12,959 bases of DNA from an uncultured Aquincola sp. (GTDB lineage: Bacteria > Pseudomonadota > Gammaproteobacteria > Burkholderiales > Burkholderiaceae): the NCBI GenBank assembly GCA_937883885.1, contig CAKZXL010000704.1, positions 1 to 12,959 on the forward strand, read 5' to 3'. Below, piece by piece: positions 5,447 through 12,959 of this stretch. The position numbers and the translations under genes are program-made. The notes under the pieces were generated by a model. That model was not told where the DNA came from. It made no database searches and was given only the letters and a program-made list of their open reading frames with translations. The stretch's first letter is position 1, and each line of letters opens with the position of its first letter.

Positions 5447-7027
5447 GTGGTGCATTCCAAGACATCGGCCTGGGTGCCGGTGGTGTTTGCAGTTGTTTTC
5501 GCAGCACTGCCTGCCCACGCCAAAACATTCAAGTGGGCCAGTGCCAGTGATATCCCCACCTGGGATATCCACTCGCAAAACAACGCGCTGGCCAATGGCG
5601 TGCACGCGACCGTTTACGAGTCGCTGTTCTATTACAACGCCAAGTTCGACCTGGAACCGCTGCTGGCCACCGGCTGGCAGCAGGTCAGCCCGACGCAGGT
5701 GCGCATCAAGCTGCGCAAGGGCGTGAAGTTCCATGACGGCTCGGCCTTCAATGCCGACGATGCGGTGTTCTCGATCAACCGCGCGATGGAAAAGACGTCG
5801 AACTACGGCGTCTTCACCCAGGGCATCGACAAGGTGGTGAAGGTGGACGACGAGACCATCGACATCATCACCCGCGGGCCCAACCCGGTGCTGCTGCGCC
5901 AGCTGACCGAGCTGCGCATGATGGACAAGGAGTGGGCCGAGAAGAACAAGAGCACCTCGCCCAAGGACATCAAGACCAAGGAAGAGAACTACGCCCACCG
6001 CCATGCCAACGGCACCGGCCCCTTCATGCTCAAGAGCTGGGACCCGGACGTGAAGCTGGTGCTGGAGAAGAACCCGGCCTGGTGGGGCAAGTCCAACGGC
6101 AACGTCACCGAGATCGTCTACACGCCGATCAAGGCCGAAGCCACCCGCGTGGCCGCGCTGCTGTCGGGCGAGGTGGATCTGGTGCTCGACCCGTCGCCGG
6201 CCGACCTGCCCAAGCTGCGCGCCGCCGCCAACCTCAAGGTATTGGACGGCGCCGAGAACCGCACGATGTTCCTGGGCATGGACCAGTTCCGCGACGAACT
6301 GCCCGGCTCCAACATCAAGGGCAAGAACCCGCTGAAGGACGTGCGGGTGCGCAAGGCGCTGTACCAGGCCATCGACATCCAGACCATCCACCGCGTGACC
6401 ATGCGCGGCCTGAGCCAGGTCACCGGCACGCTGATCGCGCCGCAGGTCAACGGCTGGACCAGGAAGGCCGACGCCCGCTGGCCCTACAGCCCCGACGACG
6501 CGCGCAAGCTGCTGGCCGAGGCGGGTTATGCCAACGGCTTCGAGGTCGACTTCGCCTGCCCCAACAACCGCTACATCAACGACGAAGAGATCTGCCAGGC
6601 CATCACCGCCATGTGGGCGCGCATCGGCGTCAAGGCCAAGCTGCGCACGCTGCCGCTGGTGACCTACTTCCCGATGCTGCAGCGCTTTGAACCCAGCATC
6701 TACATGCTGGGCTGGGGCGTGCCCACCTTCGACGCGCTGTATTCGCTGCAGTCGCTGGTGCGCTCGGTGGGTGCGCAGGGCGATGGCAACTACAACATCG
6801 GCCGCTACAGCAATCCGCAGATGGATGCGCTGGTCGAGCGCATCAAGAAGGAAGTGGACCAGGGCAACCGCAACGCGCTGATCGAGCAGGCGCTGCTGCT
6901 GTCGCACGTGGACGTCTCGCACATCCCGCTGCACAACCAGGTCATCCCCTGGGCGATGAAGAAGAATGTGGAGGTGGCGCACCGGGCCGACAACCGGCTG
7001 GACATGCGCACCGTCCGCATCGATTGA
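5447..7027 (+). CDS. ABC importer periplasmic binding protein 1, DppA/OppA family (SBP_bac_5)
   Basis: 526-residue extracytoplasmic solute-binding protein of peptide-type importers, first gene of the operon. The GTG start gives MVHSKTSAWV, then a hydrophobic stretch and a signal-peptidase site at ALPAHA (mature from about Lys26). There is no lipobox cysteine, so the protein is soluble in the periplasm. Family blocks are LRKGVKFHDGSAFNADDAVFS (about 88-108), HANGTGPF, AALLSGEVDL, FLGMDQFRDEL, KDVRVRKALYQAIDI and IPLHNQVIPWA. By eye, Asp429 in MLGWGVPTFDA aligns with the DppA/OppA aspartate that holds the peptide amino terminus. It is clearly paralogous to the binding protein at 8159. The ligand is probably a di- or oligopeptide, but members of this family also bind other substrates, so I leave the symbol blank. 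A 101-base gap with two hairpins follows before the permease. Confidence 0.9.
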   Translation: MVHSKTSAWVPVVFAVVFAALPAHAKTFKWASASDIPTWDIHSQNNALANGVHATVYESLFYYNAKFDLEPLLATGWQQVSPTQVRIKLRKGVKFHDGSAFNADDAVFSINRAMEKTSNYGVFTQGIDKVVKVDDETIDIITRGPNPVLLRQLTELRMMDKEWAEKNKSTSPKDIKTKEENYAHRHANGTGPFMLKSWDPDVKLVLEKNPAWWGKSNGNVTEIVYTPIKAEATRVAALLSGEVDLVLDPSPADLPKLRAAANLKVLDGAENRTMFLGMDQFRDELPGSNIKGKNPLKDVRVRKALYQAIDIQTIHRVTMRGLSQVTGTLIAPQVNGWTRKADARWPYSPDDARKLLAEAGYANGFEVDFACPNNRYINDEEICQAITAMWARIGVKAKLRTLPLVTYFPMLQRFEPSIYMLGWGVPTFDALYSLQSLVRSVGAQGDGNYNIGRYSNPQMDALVERIKKEVDQGNRNALIEQALLLSHVDVSHIPLHNQVIPWAMKKNVEVAHRADNRLDMRTVRID

Positions 7028-7039
7028 ACCTTCTCGCGG

Positions 7040-7060
7040 GGCCGGCCTCACAGGCCGGTC
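7040..7060 (+). repeat. First intercistronic hairpin after binding protein 1
   Basis: GGCCGGCCT (7040-7048), loop CAC and AGGCCGGTC (7052-7060) form a 9-bp stem with one G-U pair, 13 bases after the binding-protein stop. Such structures in importer operons often protect the binding-protein message from 3' decay. No T-run follows. Confidence 0.65.
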
Positions 7061-7087
7061 ACCGCGCCCATCGCGTTTCAACCAGGC

Positions 7088-7120
7088 AAGCCGGCCGACT
7101 GAGCGGCGCCGGCTTCTCTT
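7088..7120 (+). terminator. Second intercistronic hairpin, possible partial terminator
   Basis: AAGCCGGC (7088-7095) and GCCGGCTT (7108-7115) form an 8-bp stem with a 12-base loop, followed by CTCTT. It ends 9 bases before the permease ATG. The weak T-content suggests partial termination or a processing site, which would leave more binding protein than membrane components. It would also sit over the permease ribosome-binding region, where I see no clear Shine-Dalgarno sequence. Confidence 0.4.
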
Positions 7121-7128
7121 CCCAGCAC

Positions 7129-8112
7129 ATGCTTGTTTTCATCTTCCGCCGGCTGGTCCAGGCCATCGTCGTCATGCTGACGGTCGCCTTCATCGCCTTC
7201 ATGCTGTTCCAGTACGTGGGCGATCCGGTCACCAACCTGCTGGGTCAGGACGCCACGCCCGAGCAGCGCCAGCAACTGCGCGCCGACCTCGGCCTGGACA
7301 AGCCTTTCCCGGTGCAGTTCGCCGCCTTCGTCGGCAATGCAGTGCAAGGTGAGTTCGGCCTCAGCCTGCGCCAGGGCCGCAAGGTCTCTTCCTTGATCGC
7401 CGAGCGCTTTCCGGCCACGCTGGAGCTGGCGCTGGCCGCGGCCGTCATCGCGCTGCTGATCGGCGTGCCCATGGGCGTGTATGCGGCGCTGCGGCGGGGC
7501 AACTTCATGGCGCAGGCCATGATGACCTTCTCGCTGCTGGGCGTGTCGCTGCCCACCTTCCTGATCGGCATCCTGCTGATCCTGGTGTTCGCGGTCACGC
7601 TCAAGGTGCTGCCCAGCTTCGGCCGCGGCGAGGTGGTGTCCCTCGGCGGCTGGACCACCGGCTTTCTCACGGTCGATGGCCTCAAGCACCTGGTGCTGCC
7701 CGCCATCACGCTGTCCATCTACCAGCTCACGCTGATCATGCGGCTGGTGCGCTCGGAGATGCTGGAGGTGCTGCGCGCCGACTACATCAAGTTCGCGCGC
7801 GCCCGCGGCCTGCACACCCGCGCGGTGTACTTCGGCCATGCGCTGAAGAACACGCTGGTGCCGGTGATCACCATCACCGGGTTGCAGCTGGGCGGCCTGA
7901 TCGCCTTTGCCATCATCACCGAGACGGTGTTCCAGTGGCCCGGCATGGGCCTGCTGTTCATCCAGGCGGTGCAGTTCGCCGACATCCCGGTGATGGCGGC
8001 CTACCTGTGCCTGGTGGCACTGATCTTCGTGCTCATCAACCTGCTGGTCGACCTGCTCTATTTCGCGGTCGACCCCCGCCTGCGCATCGATGGCAGCACT
8101 GCCGGCCATTGA
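7129..8112 (+). CDS. ABC importer permease, DppB/OppB type
   Basis: 327-residue inner-membrane permease of a peptide-type importer, pairing with the DppC-like subunit at 9727. It opens with FIFRRLVQAIVVMLTVAFIAFML, the family's first membrane segment. The periplasmic stretch follows, with LRADLGLDKPFPVQF and GEFGLSLRQGRKVSSLI. About six membrane helices are evident, among them FPATLELALAAAVIALLIGVPMG-type sequence and the last pair near 255-310. The cytoplasmic EAA loop that contacts the ATPases is at EMLEVLRADYIKFARARGL, followed by HALKNTLVPVI. Length is normal for the family (about 330). ATG 7129 is chosen because a longer in-frame reading from 7024 would add about 35 residues with no family character. 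It lies between two binding-protein genes, an unusual order. Confidence 0.94.
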   Translation: MLVFIFRRLVQAIVVMLTVAFIAFMLFQYVGDPVTNLLGQDATPEQRQQLRADLGLDKPFPVQFAAFVGNAVQGEFGLSLRQGRKVSSLIAERFPATLELALAAAVIALLIGVPMGVYAALRRGNFMAQAMMTFSLLGVSLPTFLIGILLILVFAVTLKVLPSFGRGEVVSLGGWTTGFLTVDGLKHLVLPAITLSIYQLTLIMRLVRSEMLEVLRADYIKFARARGLHTRAVYFGHALKNTLVPVITITGLQLGGLIAFAIITETVFQWPGMGLLFIQAVQFADIPVMAAYLCLVALIFVLINLLVDLLYFAVDPRLRIDGSTAGH

Positions 8113-8158
8113 TCGCTGTTCGTCCCTTGTCCCTGCGTTAGCCGTGGAAGCCCTCACC

Positions 8159-9730
8159 ATGAAGTTCAAGCCCACCCTTCTTGCCACCGCGCTCGCCCTG
8201 GCCTGCGGCCTGGCCCAGGCCGTCACGCTGCGCGTGGCCGACGTCGGCGACGTGCAGTCGATGGACCCGCACTCGCTGAACGAAACGCTGCAGCTCAGCT
8301 TCACCCAGAACATCTACGACCCGCTGGTCAGCCGCGGCAAGGACATGTCGCTCAAGCCGGGCCTGGCCACCAAGTGGACCCAGACCTCGCCCACCGTGTG
8401 GCGCTTCGACCTGCGCAAGGGCGTCACCTTCCACGACGGCACGCCGTTCACGGCCGACGACGTGGTGTTCTCCTTCAAGCGCGGCGCCTCCGAAGGCTCC
8501 GACATGAAGGGCTACACCAACCCCATCAAGGAAGTGCGCAAGGTCAACGACTTCGCGGTCGACATCGAGACCAGCGCGCCGCTGCCCATCCTGCCCGACA
8601 CCCTCACCAGCCTGTTCATCATGAGCAAGAAGTGGTGTGAGGAGAACAAGGCCGAGCGCCCGGTGGACCGCCGCAAGGGCATCGAGAACTACGCCAGCTT
8701 CAAGGCCAACGGCACCGGCCCCTACCGCCTGAAGGAGCGCCAGCCTTCCACCCGCACGGTGATCGTGCGCAACAACAACTACTTCGAGAAGTTCGAGGGC
8801 AACGTCGACGAGGTGGTGTTCACCCCCATCGGCAACGACGCCACCCGCGTGGCCGCGATGCTGTCGGGCGAGGTGGACGTGATGGAGCCGGTGCCGCTGC
8901 AGGACGTGGAGCGCCTGAAGGCCGGTGGCTTCACCGTGCTGCAAGGCCCGGAGCTGCGCACCATCTTCCTTGGCATGGACCAGAAGCGCGACGAGCTGCT
9001 GTTTTCCAACGTCAAGGGCAAGAACCCCTTCAAGGACGTGCGGGTGCGCAAGGCGTTCTACCAGGCCATCGACATCGACGCGATCAAGTCGCGCGTGATG
9101 CGCAATGCCTCGTCGCCCACCGCGCTGATGGTGGGCCCGGGCATCCGCGGCTTCCAGGCCGACATGAACAAGCGGCTGCCCTACGACGTGGAAGCCGCCA
9201 AGAAGCTGATGGCCGAGGCCGGCTACCCCAACGGCTTCGAGGTGGGCATGAACTGCCCGAACGACCGCTACGTGAACGACGGCCCGATCTGCCAGGCCGT
9301 GGCCGCCAGCCTGGCGCGCATCGGCGTCAAGGTGAACCTGCAGACCGAGACCAAGAACACCTACTTCCCGAAGATCCTGCGCCGCGACACCAGCTTCTAC
9401 CTGCTGGGCTGGACGCCCAGCACCACCGATGCGCATGACGCCATCTCGGCGCTGATGGCCACGCCCACCGACAAGGGCCAGGGCCAGTTCAACCTGGGCA
9501 GTTACAGCAACCCGAAGTTCGACGAACTGGCCGCGAAGATCGCCTCCGAGATCGACGATGCCAAGCGCAACGCCTACATCCGCGAGGCGTTCAAGATCCA
9601 CGCCGACGACGTGGGCCACATTCCGCTGCACCAGCAGGCGCTGGCCTGGGCGATGCGCAGCAACGTGAGCCTGGTGCAGCTGCCCGACAACCGCATGTTC
9701 TTTAAGTGGGTCACGGTCAAAGCCAAATGA
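8159..9730 (+). CDS. ABC importer periplasmic binding protein 2, DppA/OppA family (SBP_bac_5)
   Basis: 523-residue second binding protein of the operon. The signal peptide is about residues 1-21 (MKFKPTLLATALALACGLAQA); Cys16 does not sit in a good lipobox, so a soluble periplasmic form is more likely. Family blocks are LRKGVTFHDGTPFTADDVVFS, KANGTGPYRLKE, AAMLSGEVDV, FLGMDQKRDEL, KDVRVRKAFYQAIDI and IPLHQQALAWAMRSN. By eye, Asp424 in LLGWTPSTTDA matches the ligand-amine aspartate of DppA/OppA. Many of these blocks are shared with binding protein 1, but the lid and pocket segments differ, so specificity may differ. It starts 46 bases after the DppB-like permease with only GGAAG as a ribosome site, and its stop overlaps the next start (ATGA at 9727-9730). 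Confidence 0.9.
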   Translation: MKFKPTLLATALALACGLAQAVTLRVADVGDVQSMDPHSLNETLQLSFTQNIYDPLVSRGKDMSLKPGLATKWTQTSPTVWRFDLRKGVTFHDGTPFTADDVVFSFKRGASEGSDMKGYTNPIKEVRKVNDFAVDIETSAPLPILPDTLTSLFIMSKKWCEENKAERPVDRRKGIENYASFKANGTGPYRLKERQPSTRTVIVRNNNYFEKFEGNVDEVVFTPIGNDATRVAAMLSGEVDVMEPVPLQDVERLKAGGFTVLQGPELRTIFLGMDQKRDELLFSNVKGKNPFKDVRVRKAFYQAIDIDAIKSRVMRNASSPTALMVGPGIRGFQADMNKRLPYDVEAAKKLMAEAGYPNGFEVGMNCPNDRYVNDGPICQAVAASLARIGVKVNLQTETKNTYFPKILRRDTSFYLLGWTPSTTDAHDAISALMATPTDKGQGQFNLGSYSNPKFDELAAKIASEIDDAKRNAYIREAFKIHADDVGHIPLHQQALAWAMRSNVSLVQLPDNRMFFKWVTVKAK

Positions 9731-10659
9731 GCACCGCTTCTGCAGCCGCCCCTTCCTGGTGGCGCCGCGCGCTGGACAGCGACGTCTGGTACAGCTTCCG
9801 CAGCTCGCCCATGGCCATCGCCGCGGCCCTGATCGCGGCGGTGTGCCTGTTCTGCGCGCTGTTCGCCGACGTGGTGGCGCCGCACAACCCGTTCGACCTG
9901 GCATCGCTGGAGTTGTCGGATGCGCGGCTGCCGCCGGCCTGGCAGGAGGGCGGCAGCAGCAAGTACCTGTTCGGCACCGATGACCAGGGCCGCGACATCC
10001 TGTCGGCGCTGATGTACGGCGCACGCATCTCGCTGCTGGTGGGCATCGCCTCGGTGCTGCTGTCGGTGGTGCTGGGGGTGGGCCTGGGCCTGCTGTCCGG
10101 CTTCGTCGGCGGCAAGACCGATGCCTTCATCATGCGGGTGTGCGACGTGATGCTGTCGTTCCCGTCCATCCTGATCGCGCTGCTGATCGACGGCGTGGGC
10201 CGCGCCATGTTCCCCAATGCGCACGACACGCTGGCCTTCGCGGTGCTGATTCTGGCCATCGCGATACCGGGCTGGGTGCCTTATGCGCGCACGGTGCGCG
10301 GCTCCACCATGGTGGAGCGCAGCAAGGAGTACGTGCAGGCGGCGCGGGTCATCGGCGTCAGCTCGGGCCGCATCATGTGGAAGCATGTGCTGCCCAATGT
10401 GCTGGGCCCGGTGCTGGTGCTGGCCACCATCCAGGTGGCGCTGGCCATCCTCACCGAATCGACGCTGTCCTTCCTGGGCGTGGGCGTGCCGCCGACGCAG
10501 CCCTCGCTGGGCACGCTGATCCGCGTGGGCAACGACTTCCTGTTCTCCGGCGAATGGTGGATCACCATCTTCCCCGGCGCGATGCTGGTGCTGATCGCGC
10601 TGTCGGTGAACCTGCTGGGCGACTGGCTGCGCGACGCGCTCAACCCGCGCCTGCGTTGA
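9727..10659 (+). CDS. ABC importer permease, DppC/OppC type
   Basis: 310-residue inner-membrane permease, partner of the DppB-like subunit. The cytoplasmic N-terminus (MSTASAAAPSWWRRALDSD) and the first helix, around residues 30-52, are followed by the family motif YLFGTDDQGRDILSALMYGARISL. Next come VCDVMLSFPSILIALLI and IAIPGWVPYARTVRG. The EAA loop is SKEYVQAARVIGVSSGRIM, followed by KHVLPNVLGPV. The C-terminal part is ESTLSFLGVGVPPTQPSLGTLI and GDWLRDALNPRLR, nearly invariant in the family. Its ATG overlaps the stop of binding protein 2 by four bases, which implies translational coupling. Length is typical (about 300). Confidence is high for the type, low for the substrate. Confidence 0.95.
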   Translation: MSTASAAAPSWWRRALDSDVWYSFRSSPMAIAAALIAAVCLFCALFADVVAPHNPFDLASLELSDARLPPAWQEGGSSKYLFGTDDQGRDILSALMYGARISLLVGIASVLLSVVLGVGLGLLSGFVGGKTDAFIMRVCDVMLSFPSILIALLIDGVGRAMFPNAHDTLAFAVLILAIAIPGWVPYARTVRGSTMVERSKEYVQAARVIGVSSGRIMWKHVLPNVLGPVLVLATIQVALAILTESTLSFLGVGVPPTQPSLGTLIRVGNDFLFSGEWWITIFPGAMLVLIALSVNLLGDWLRDALNPRLR

Positions 10660-10671
10660 TTGTTTTCACTC

Positions 10672-11646
10672 ATGACGGCACCCTTGCTTGAAGTACGCCA
10701 CCTGCGGGTGGAGTTCCCCACCCGGCGCGGCAACCTGCTGGCGCTGGACGACATCTCGTTCGAGATCCGCCCCGGCGAAATCCTGGGCGTGGTCGGCGAA
10801 TCCGGCGCCGGCAAGTCGCTCACCGGCGCGGCCATCATCGGCCTGCTTGAGCCGCCCGGCCGCATCGCCGGCGGCGAGATCCTGCTGGACGGCCAACGCA
10901 TCGACAACCTGCCGTACGAGCAGATGCGCGCCATCCGCGGCCGGCAGATCGGCGCGATCTTTCAAGACCCGCTGACCTCGCTGAACCCGCTGTACACCAT
11001 CGGCCGCCAGCTGGTGGAAACCATCCGCACCCACCTGCCGCTGAGTGAGTCGCAGGCGCGTGAGCGCGCCATCCAGCTGCTGCGCGACACCGGCATTCCG
11101 GCGGCCGAAGCGCGCATCGACCAGTACCCGCACCAGTTCTCGGGCGGCATGCGGCAGCGGGTGGTGATTGCGCTGGCGCTGGCGGCCGAGCCCAAGCTCA
11201 TCGTGGCCGACGAGCCCACCACCGCGCTGGACGTGTCCATCCAGGCGCAGATCATTTCGCTGCTCAAGCGCATCTGCAAGGAGCGCGGTGCCGCGGTGAT
11301 GCTGGTCACGCACGACATGGGTGTGATCGCCGAGACCTGCGACCGCGTGGCCGTGATGTACGCCGGCCGCGTGGCCGAGATCGGGCCGGTGCACGAGGTG
11401 ATCCACCGCCCGGCCCACCCCTACACCTATGGCCTGATGGGCTCCATTCCCGCGATGGATGAAGAGCGCGAACGCCTGCTGCAGATCGACGGTTCCATGC
11501 CCCGCCTGAATGCCATTCCCACCGGCTGCGCCTTCAACCCGCGCTGCCCGCGGGTGTTCGACCGCTGCCGGCAAGAGCGCCCCGGCCTGATGGACGCCGG
11601 CGCCACGCGGGCCGCCTGCTGGCTGGTGCAGGGAGCGGCAGCATGA
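10672..11646 (+). CDS. ABC importer ATPase, DppD/OppD type
   Basis: 324-residue nucleotide-binding subunit that, with the DppF-like protein, hydrolyses ATP to power import. Walker A is GESGAGKS (42-49, Lys48), the Q-loop is Gln98 (AIFQDPLTSLNP), the signature is FSGGMRQRV (156-164), Walker B is LIVADEPTTALD (Asp180, Glu181) and the switch histidine is His214 (LVTHDM). The C-terminal oligopeptide-type extension carries four cysteines (286, 292, 299, 316) in GCAFNPRCPRVFDRC and AACW, a set linked in some family members to an iron-sulfur cluster. All catalytic residues are present. I chose ATG 10672, giving MTAPLLEVRHL; a TTG at 10660 immediately after the previous stop would add four residues. 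Neither has a clear Shine-Dalgarno sequence, so coupling to the upstream stop is likely. Confidence 0.95.
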   Translation: MTAPLLEVRHLRVEFPTRRGNLLALDDISFEIRPGEILGVVGESGAGKSLTGAAIIGLLEPPGRIAGGEILLDGQRIDNLPYEQMRAIRGRQIGAIFQDPLTSLNPLYTIGRQLVETIRTHLPLSESQARERAIQLLRDTGIPAAEARIDQYPHQFSGGMRQRVVIALALAAEPKLIVADEPTTALDVSIQAQIISLLKRICKERGAAVMLVTHDMGVIAETCDRVAVMYAGRVAEIGPVHEVIHRPAHPYTYGLMGSIPAMDEERERLLQIDGSMPRLNAIPTGCAFNPRCPRVFDRCRQERPGLMDAGATRAACWLVQGAAA

Positions 11647-12632
11647 GCCTCGTAGAGGTCAACGACCTGGCCAAGATCTTCGACGTCTCGGCGCCCTGGC
11701 TCAACCGCGTGGTCGAGCGCAAGCCCCGGCAGTTCGTGCATGCGGTCGATGGCGTGAGCTTCAGCATCGAGCGCGGCAAGACGCTGGCGCTGGTGGGCGA
11801 ATCGGGTTGCGGCAAGAGCACCGTGGCGCGGCTGCTGGTGGGCCTGTACGGGCCCACGCGCGGCTCGGTGCAGTTCGACGGGCAGGACACGCGCACGGTG
11901 TTCGCGTCGCCCGGCGCGCGGGCGCTGCGTCGGCGCATGCAGATGATCTTCCAGGACCCCTATGCCAGCCTGAACCCGCGCTGGAAGATCCTGGACATCG
12001 TCGGCGAGCCGCTGCGCGAACACGACCTGGTGACCGACAAGGACACACTGCGCCAGCGCGTGGGCGAGCTGCTGCAGCAGGTGGGCCTGAGCGCGGCCGA
12101 CGTCGAGAAGTTTCCGCACCAGTTCTCGGGCGGGCAGCGGCAGCGCATCTCGATCGCGCGGGCGCTGGCCACCCAGCCCGAGTTCCTGGTGTGCGACGAA
12201 CCCACCTCGGCGCTGGACGTGTCGGTGCAGGCGCAGGTGCTCAACATCATGAAGGACCTGCAGCGCCAGCAGGGCCTGACCTACCTGTTCATCTCGCACA
12301 ACCTGGCGGTGGTGCGGCACGTGGCCGATCAGGTGGGGGTGATGTACCTGGGCCGGCTGGTGGAGCTGGCCGACAAGGCCCAGCTGTTCAGCCAGCCGCG
12401 GCACCCCTACACCCGCATGCTGCTGGACGCGATTCCGGACATCCACATGACCGGCCGCGCCCGCACGCCGGTGCAGGGCGAGGTGCCCAACCCGCTGAAC
12501 CCGCCCACGGGCTGCGCCTTCCACCCGCGCTGCCCGCATGCCAACGCCCGCTGCAAGAGCGAGCGGCCGGCGCTGAACCACTTCCAGGGCATCCGCGTGG
12601 CGTGCCATGCGGTGGAAGAGGGCCGGATCTAG
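11643..12632 (+). CDS. ABC importer ATPase, DppF/OppF type
   Basis: 329-residue second nucleotide-binding subunit and last gene of the operon. Walker A is GESGCGKST (52-60, Lys58), the Q-loop is Gln104 (MIFQDPYASLNPRW), the signature is FSGGQRQRI (161-169), Walker B is FLVCDEPTSALD (Asp185, Glu186) and the switch histidine is His219 (FISHNL). The C-terminal extension has the same four-cysteine pattern (291, 297, 304, 321) in GCAFHPRCPHANARC and ACH. The insert SAPWLNRVVERKPRQFVHAVDGVSF near the N-terminus and PYASLNPRWKI are typical of the F-type partner. The start overlaps the DppD-like stop by four bases (ATGA), and GGGAG precedes it. With both ATPases intact the importer has a full set of parts. 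Confidence 0.95.
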   Translation: MSLVEVNDLAKIFDVSAPWLNRVVERKPRQFVHAVDGVSFSIERGKTLALVGESGCGKSTVARLLVGLYGPTRGSVQFDGQDTRTVFASPGARALRRRMQMIFQDPYASLNPRWKILDIVGEPLREHDLVTDKDTLRQRVGELLQQVGLSAADVEKFPHQFSGGQRQRISIARALATQPEFLVCDEPTSALDVSVQAQVLNIMKDLQRQQGLTYLFISHNLAVVRHVADQVGVMYLGRLVELADKAQLFSQPRHPYTRMLLDAIPDIHMTGRARTPVQGEVPNPLNPPTGCAFHPRCPHANARCKSERPALNHFQGIRVACHAVEEGRI

Positions 12633-12639
12633 ATCCAGC

Positions 12640-12670
12640 GACCCGCCTTGGGGCGGCCCGGCTGCGGGTC
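12640..12670 (+). terminator. Hairpin after the importer operon, possible terminator
   Basis: Two competing stems lie just past the last stop: CCGCC (12643-12647) with GGCGG (12652-12656), loop TTGG; or GACCCGC (12640-12646) with GCGGGTC (12664-12670). There is no T-run, so if this ends transcription it probably acts with Rho. Confidence 0.35.
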
Positions 12671-12768
12671 TGTCAGCCCTGTCATCTGTGGGACCGTCGG
12701 CCTATCGCTGACGGCCACCTCCCTGCCTGAAGGCGTGAAGCGAAGCCCGTGTTCCCGGGCGCTCGACA

Positions 12769-12842
12769 GCAGCAACCCTGGCACCCACGCTGCAGAGCCC
12801 TCTCGGGGCTGATTGGCCGTGCCGTGCCACTTGGGTTGCTGC
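12769..12842. repeat. Long bulged inverted repeat
   Basis: GCAGCAACCC (12769-12778) pairs perfectly with GGGTTGCTGC (12833-12842), and the adjoining TGGCAC (12779-12784) pairs with GTGCCA (12824-12829) after a three-base bulge. That makes 16 base pairs in all. The enclosed loop contains a further stem, AGCCC (12796-12800) with GGGCT (12806-12810). It may be a structured RNA, a strong terminator-like element or part of a dispersed repeat; the sequence alone does not say which. Confidence 0.6.
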
Positions 12843-12959
12843 CAGCGCAACCATCCTGTTCGAAATCATCGTTTGTCCGTCTTCCCGGCTGTCGAGAAAC
12901 TGCGTCTCGTCGATGCCGGGCTGGTCCGCTGCGGCGGTGACAGCAACTTCAACACATCC

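Larger units (their letters stand above)
12633..12959. other. Terminal 327 bases with no supportable gene; hairpin-rich
   Basis: Both strands have short open frames here, but none shows a recognisable family or a ribosome-binding site. The stretch is rich in secondary structure: the stem at 12640-12670; an 8-bp stem CCGTCGGC (12694-12701) with GCTGACGG (12707-12714, one G-U pair); and the long inverted repeat at 12769-12842. A minus-strand frame open from the window edge to a TGA at 12868-12866 (30 codons, DVLKLLSPPQR and onward) could be the C-terminus of a gene outside the window. Equally, a plus-strand frame reading LRLVDAGLVRCGGDSNFN stays open to the edge. I cannot choose between them. 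Confidence 0.5.

Noticed and set aside
8138..10024. Very long minus-strand open frame opposite binding protein 2 and the DppC-like permease.
   Set aside because: A mirror frame of GC-rich coding sequence with low-complexity His/Arg/Ala content and no recognisable domain; the plus-strand genes are certain.
12855..12875. tRNA T-loop-like TTCGAAATC near the right end.
   Set aside because: The flanking bases do not form a T-stem, and no acceptor, D or anticodon arm is present.
12629..12940. Short open frames on both strands in the tail (about 60-73 residues).
   Set aside because: No ribosome-binding sites, no known motifs, and they run through the inverted repeats; better treated as non-coding.

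Overview
The window looks like chromosomal DNA from a high-GC betaproteobacterium, most likely order Burkholderiales. The evidence is a Coq7-type ubiquinone hydroxylase, two beta-proteobacterial general porins whose mature ends begin QSSV and finish in RHSF or RHTF, a YhfA-like OsmC protein and strong G/C third-position bias. I saw no mobile element, CRISPR array, tRNA or rRNA. The assignment is by recognition, not by database search.

Layout. Positions 1-1204 (minus) hold the first 401 codons of biosynthetic threonine deaminase (ilvA), cut by the window edge. Positions 1205-1478 form a divergent intergenic region. On its minus strand I read a promoter, a hairpin whose loop is UCCUCCAUU (an anti-Shine-Dalgarno sequence) and a textbook intrinsic terminator, together a candidate small RNA of about 95 nt or an ilvA leader/attenuator. 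An OsmC/YhfA-like gene (plus) and coq7 (minus) then converge on a shared GC-rich hairpin. A 238-base leader region precedes a strongly expressed-looking porin, which has its own terminator; a second, larger paralogous porin follows, with two hairpins after it.

Positions 5447-12632 hold a six-gene ABC importer operon of the dipeptide/oligopeptide (Dpp/Opp) type. The order is binding protein 1, DppB-like permease, binding protein 2, DppC-like permease, DppD-like ATPase, DppF-like ATPase. The last four genes are tightly packed, two of the joins being ATGA overlaps. The two binding proteins are clear paralogs, so one membrane complex probably serves two periplasmic receptors. The porins would give outer-membrane entry for small hydrophilic solutes, and the importer would take peptide-like substrates across the inner membrane.

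The last 327 bases contain no gene I can support but carry three successive strong hairpins. The most unusual element is the candidate anti-Shine-Dalgarno small RNA next to ilvA; the second is the doubled binding protein inside the importer operon.
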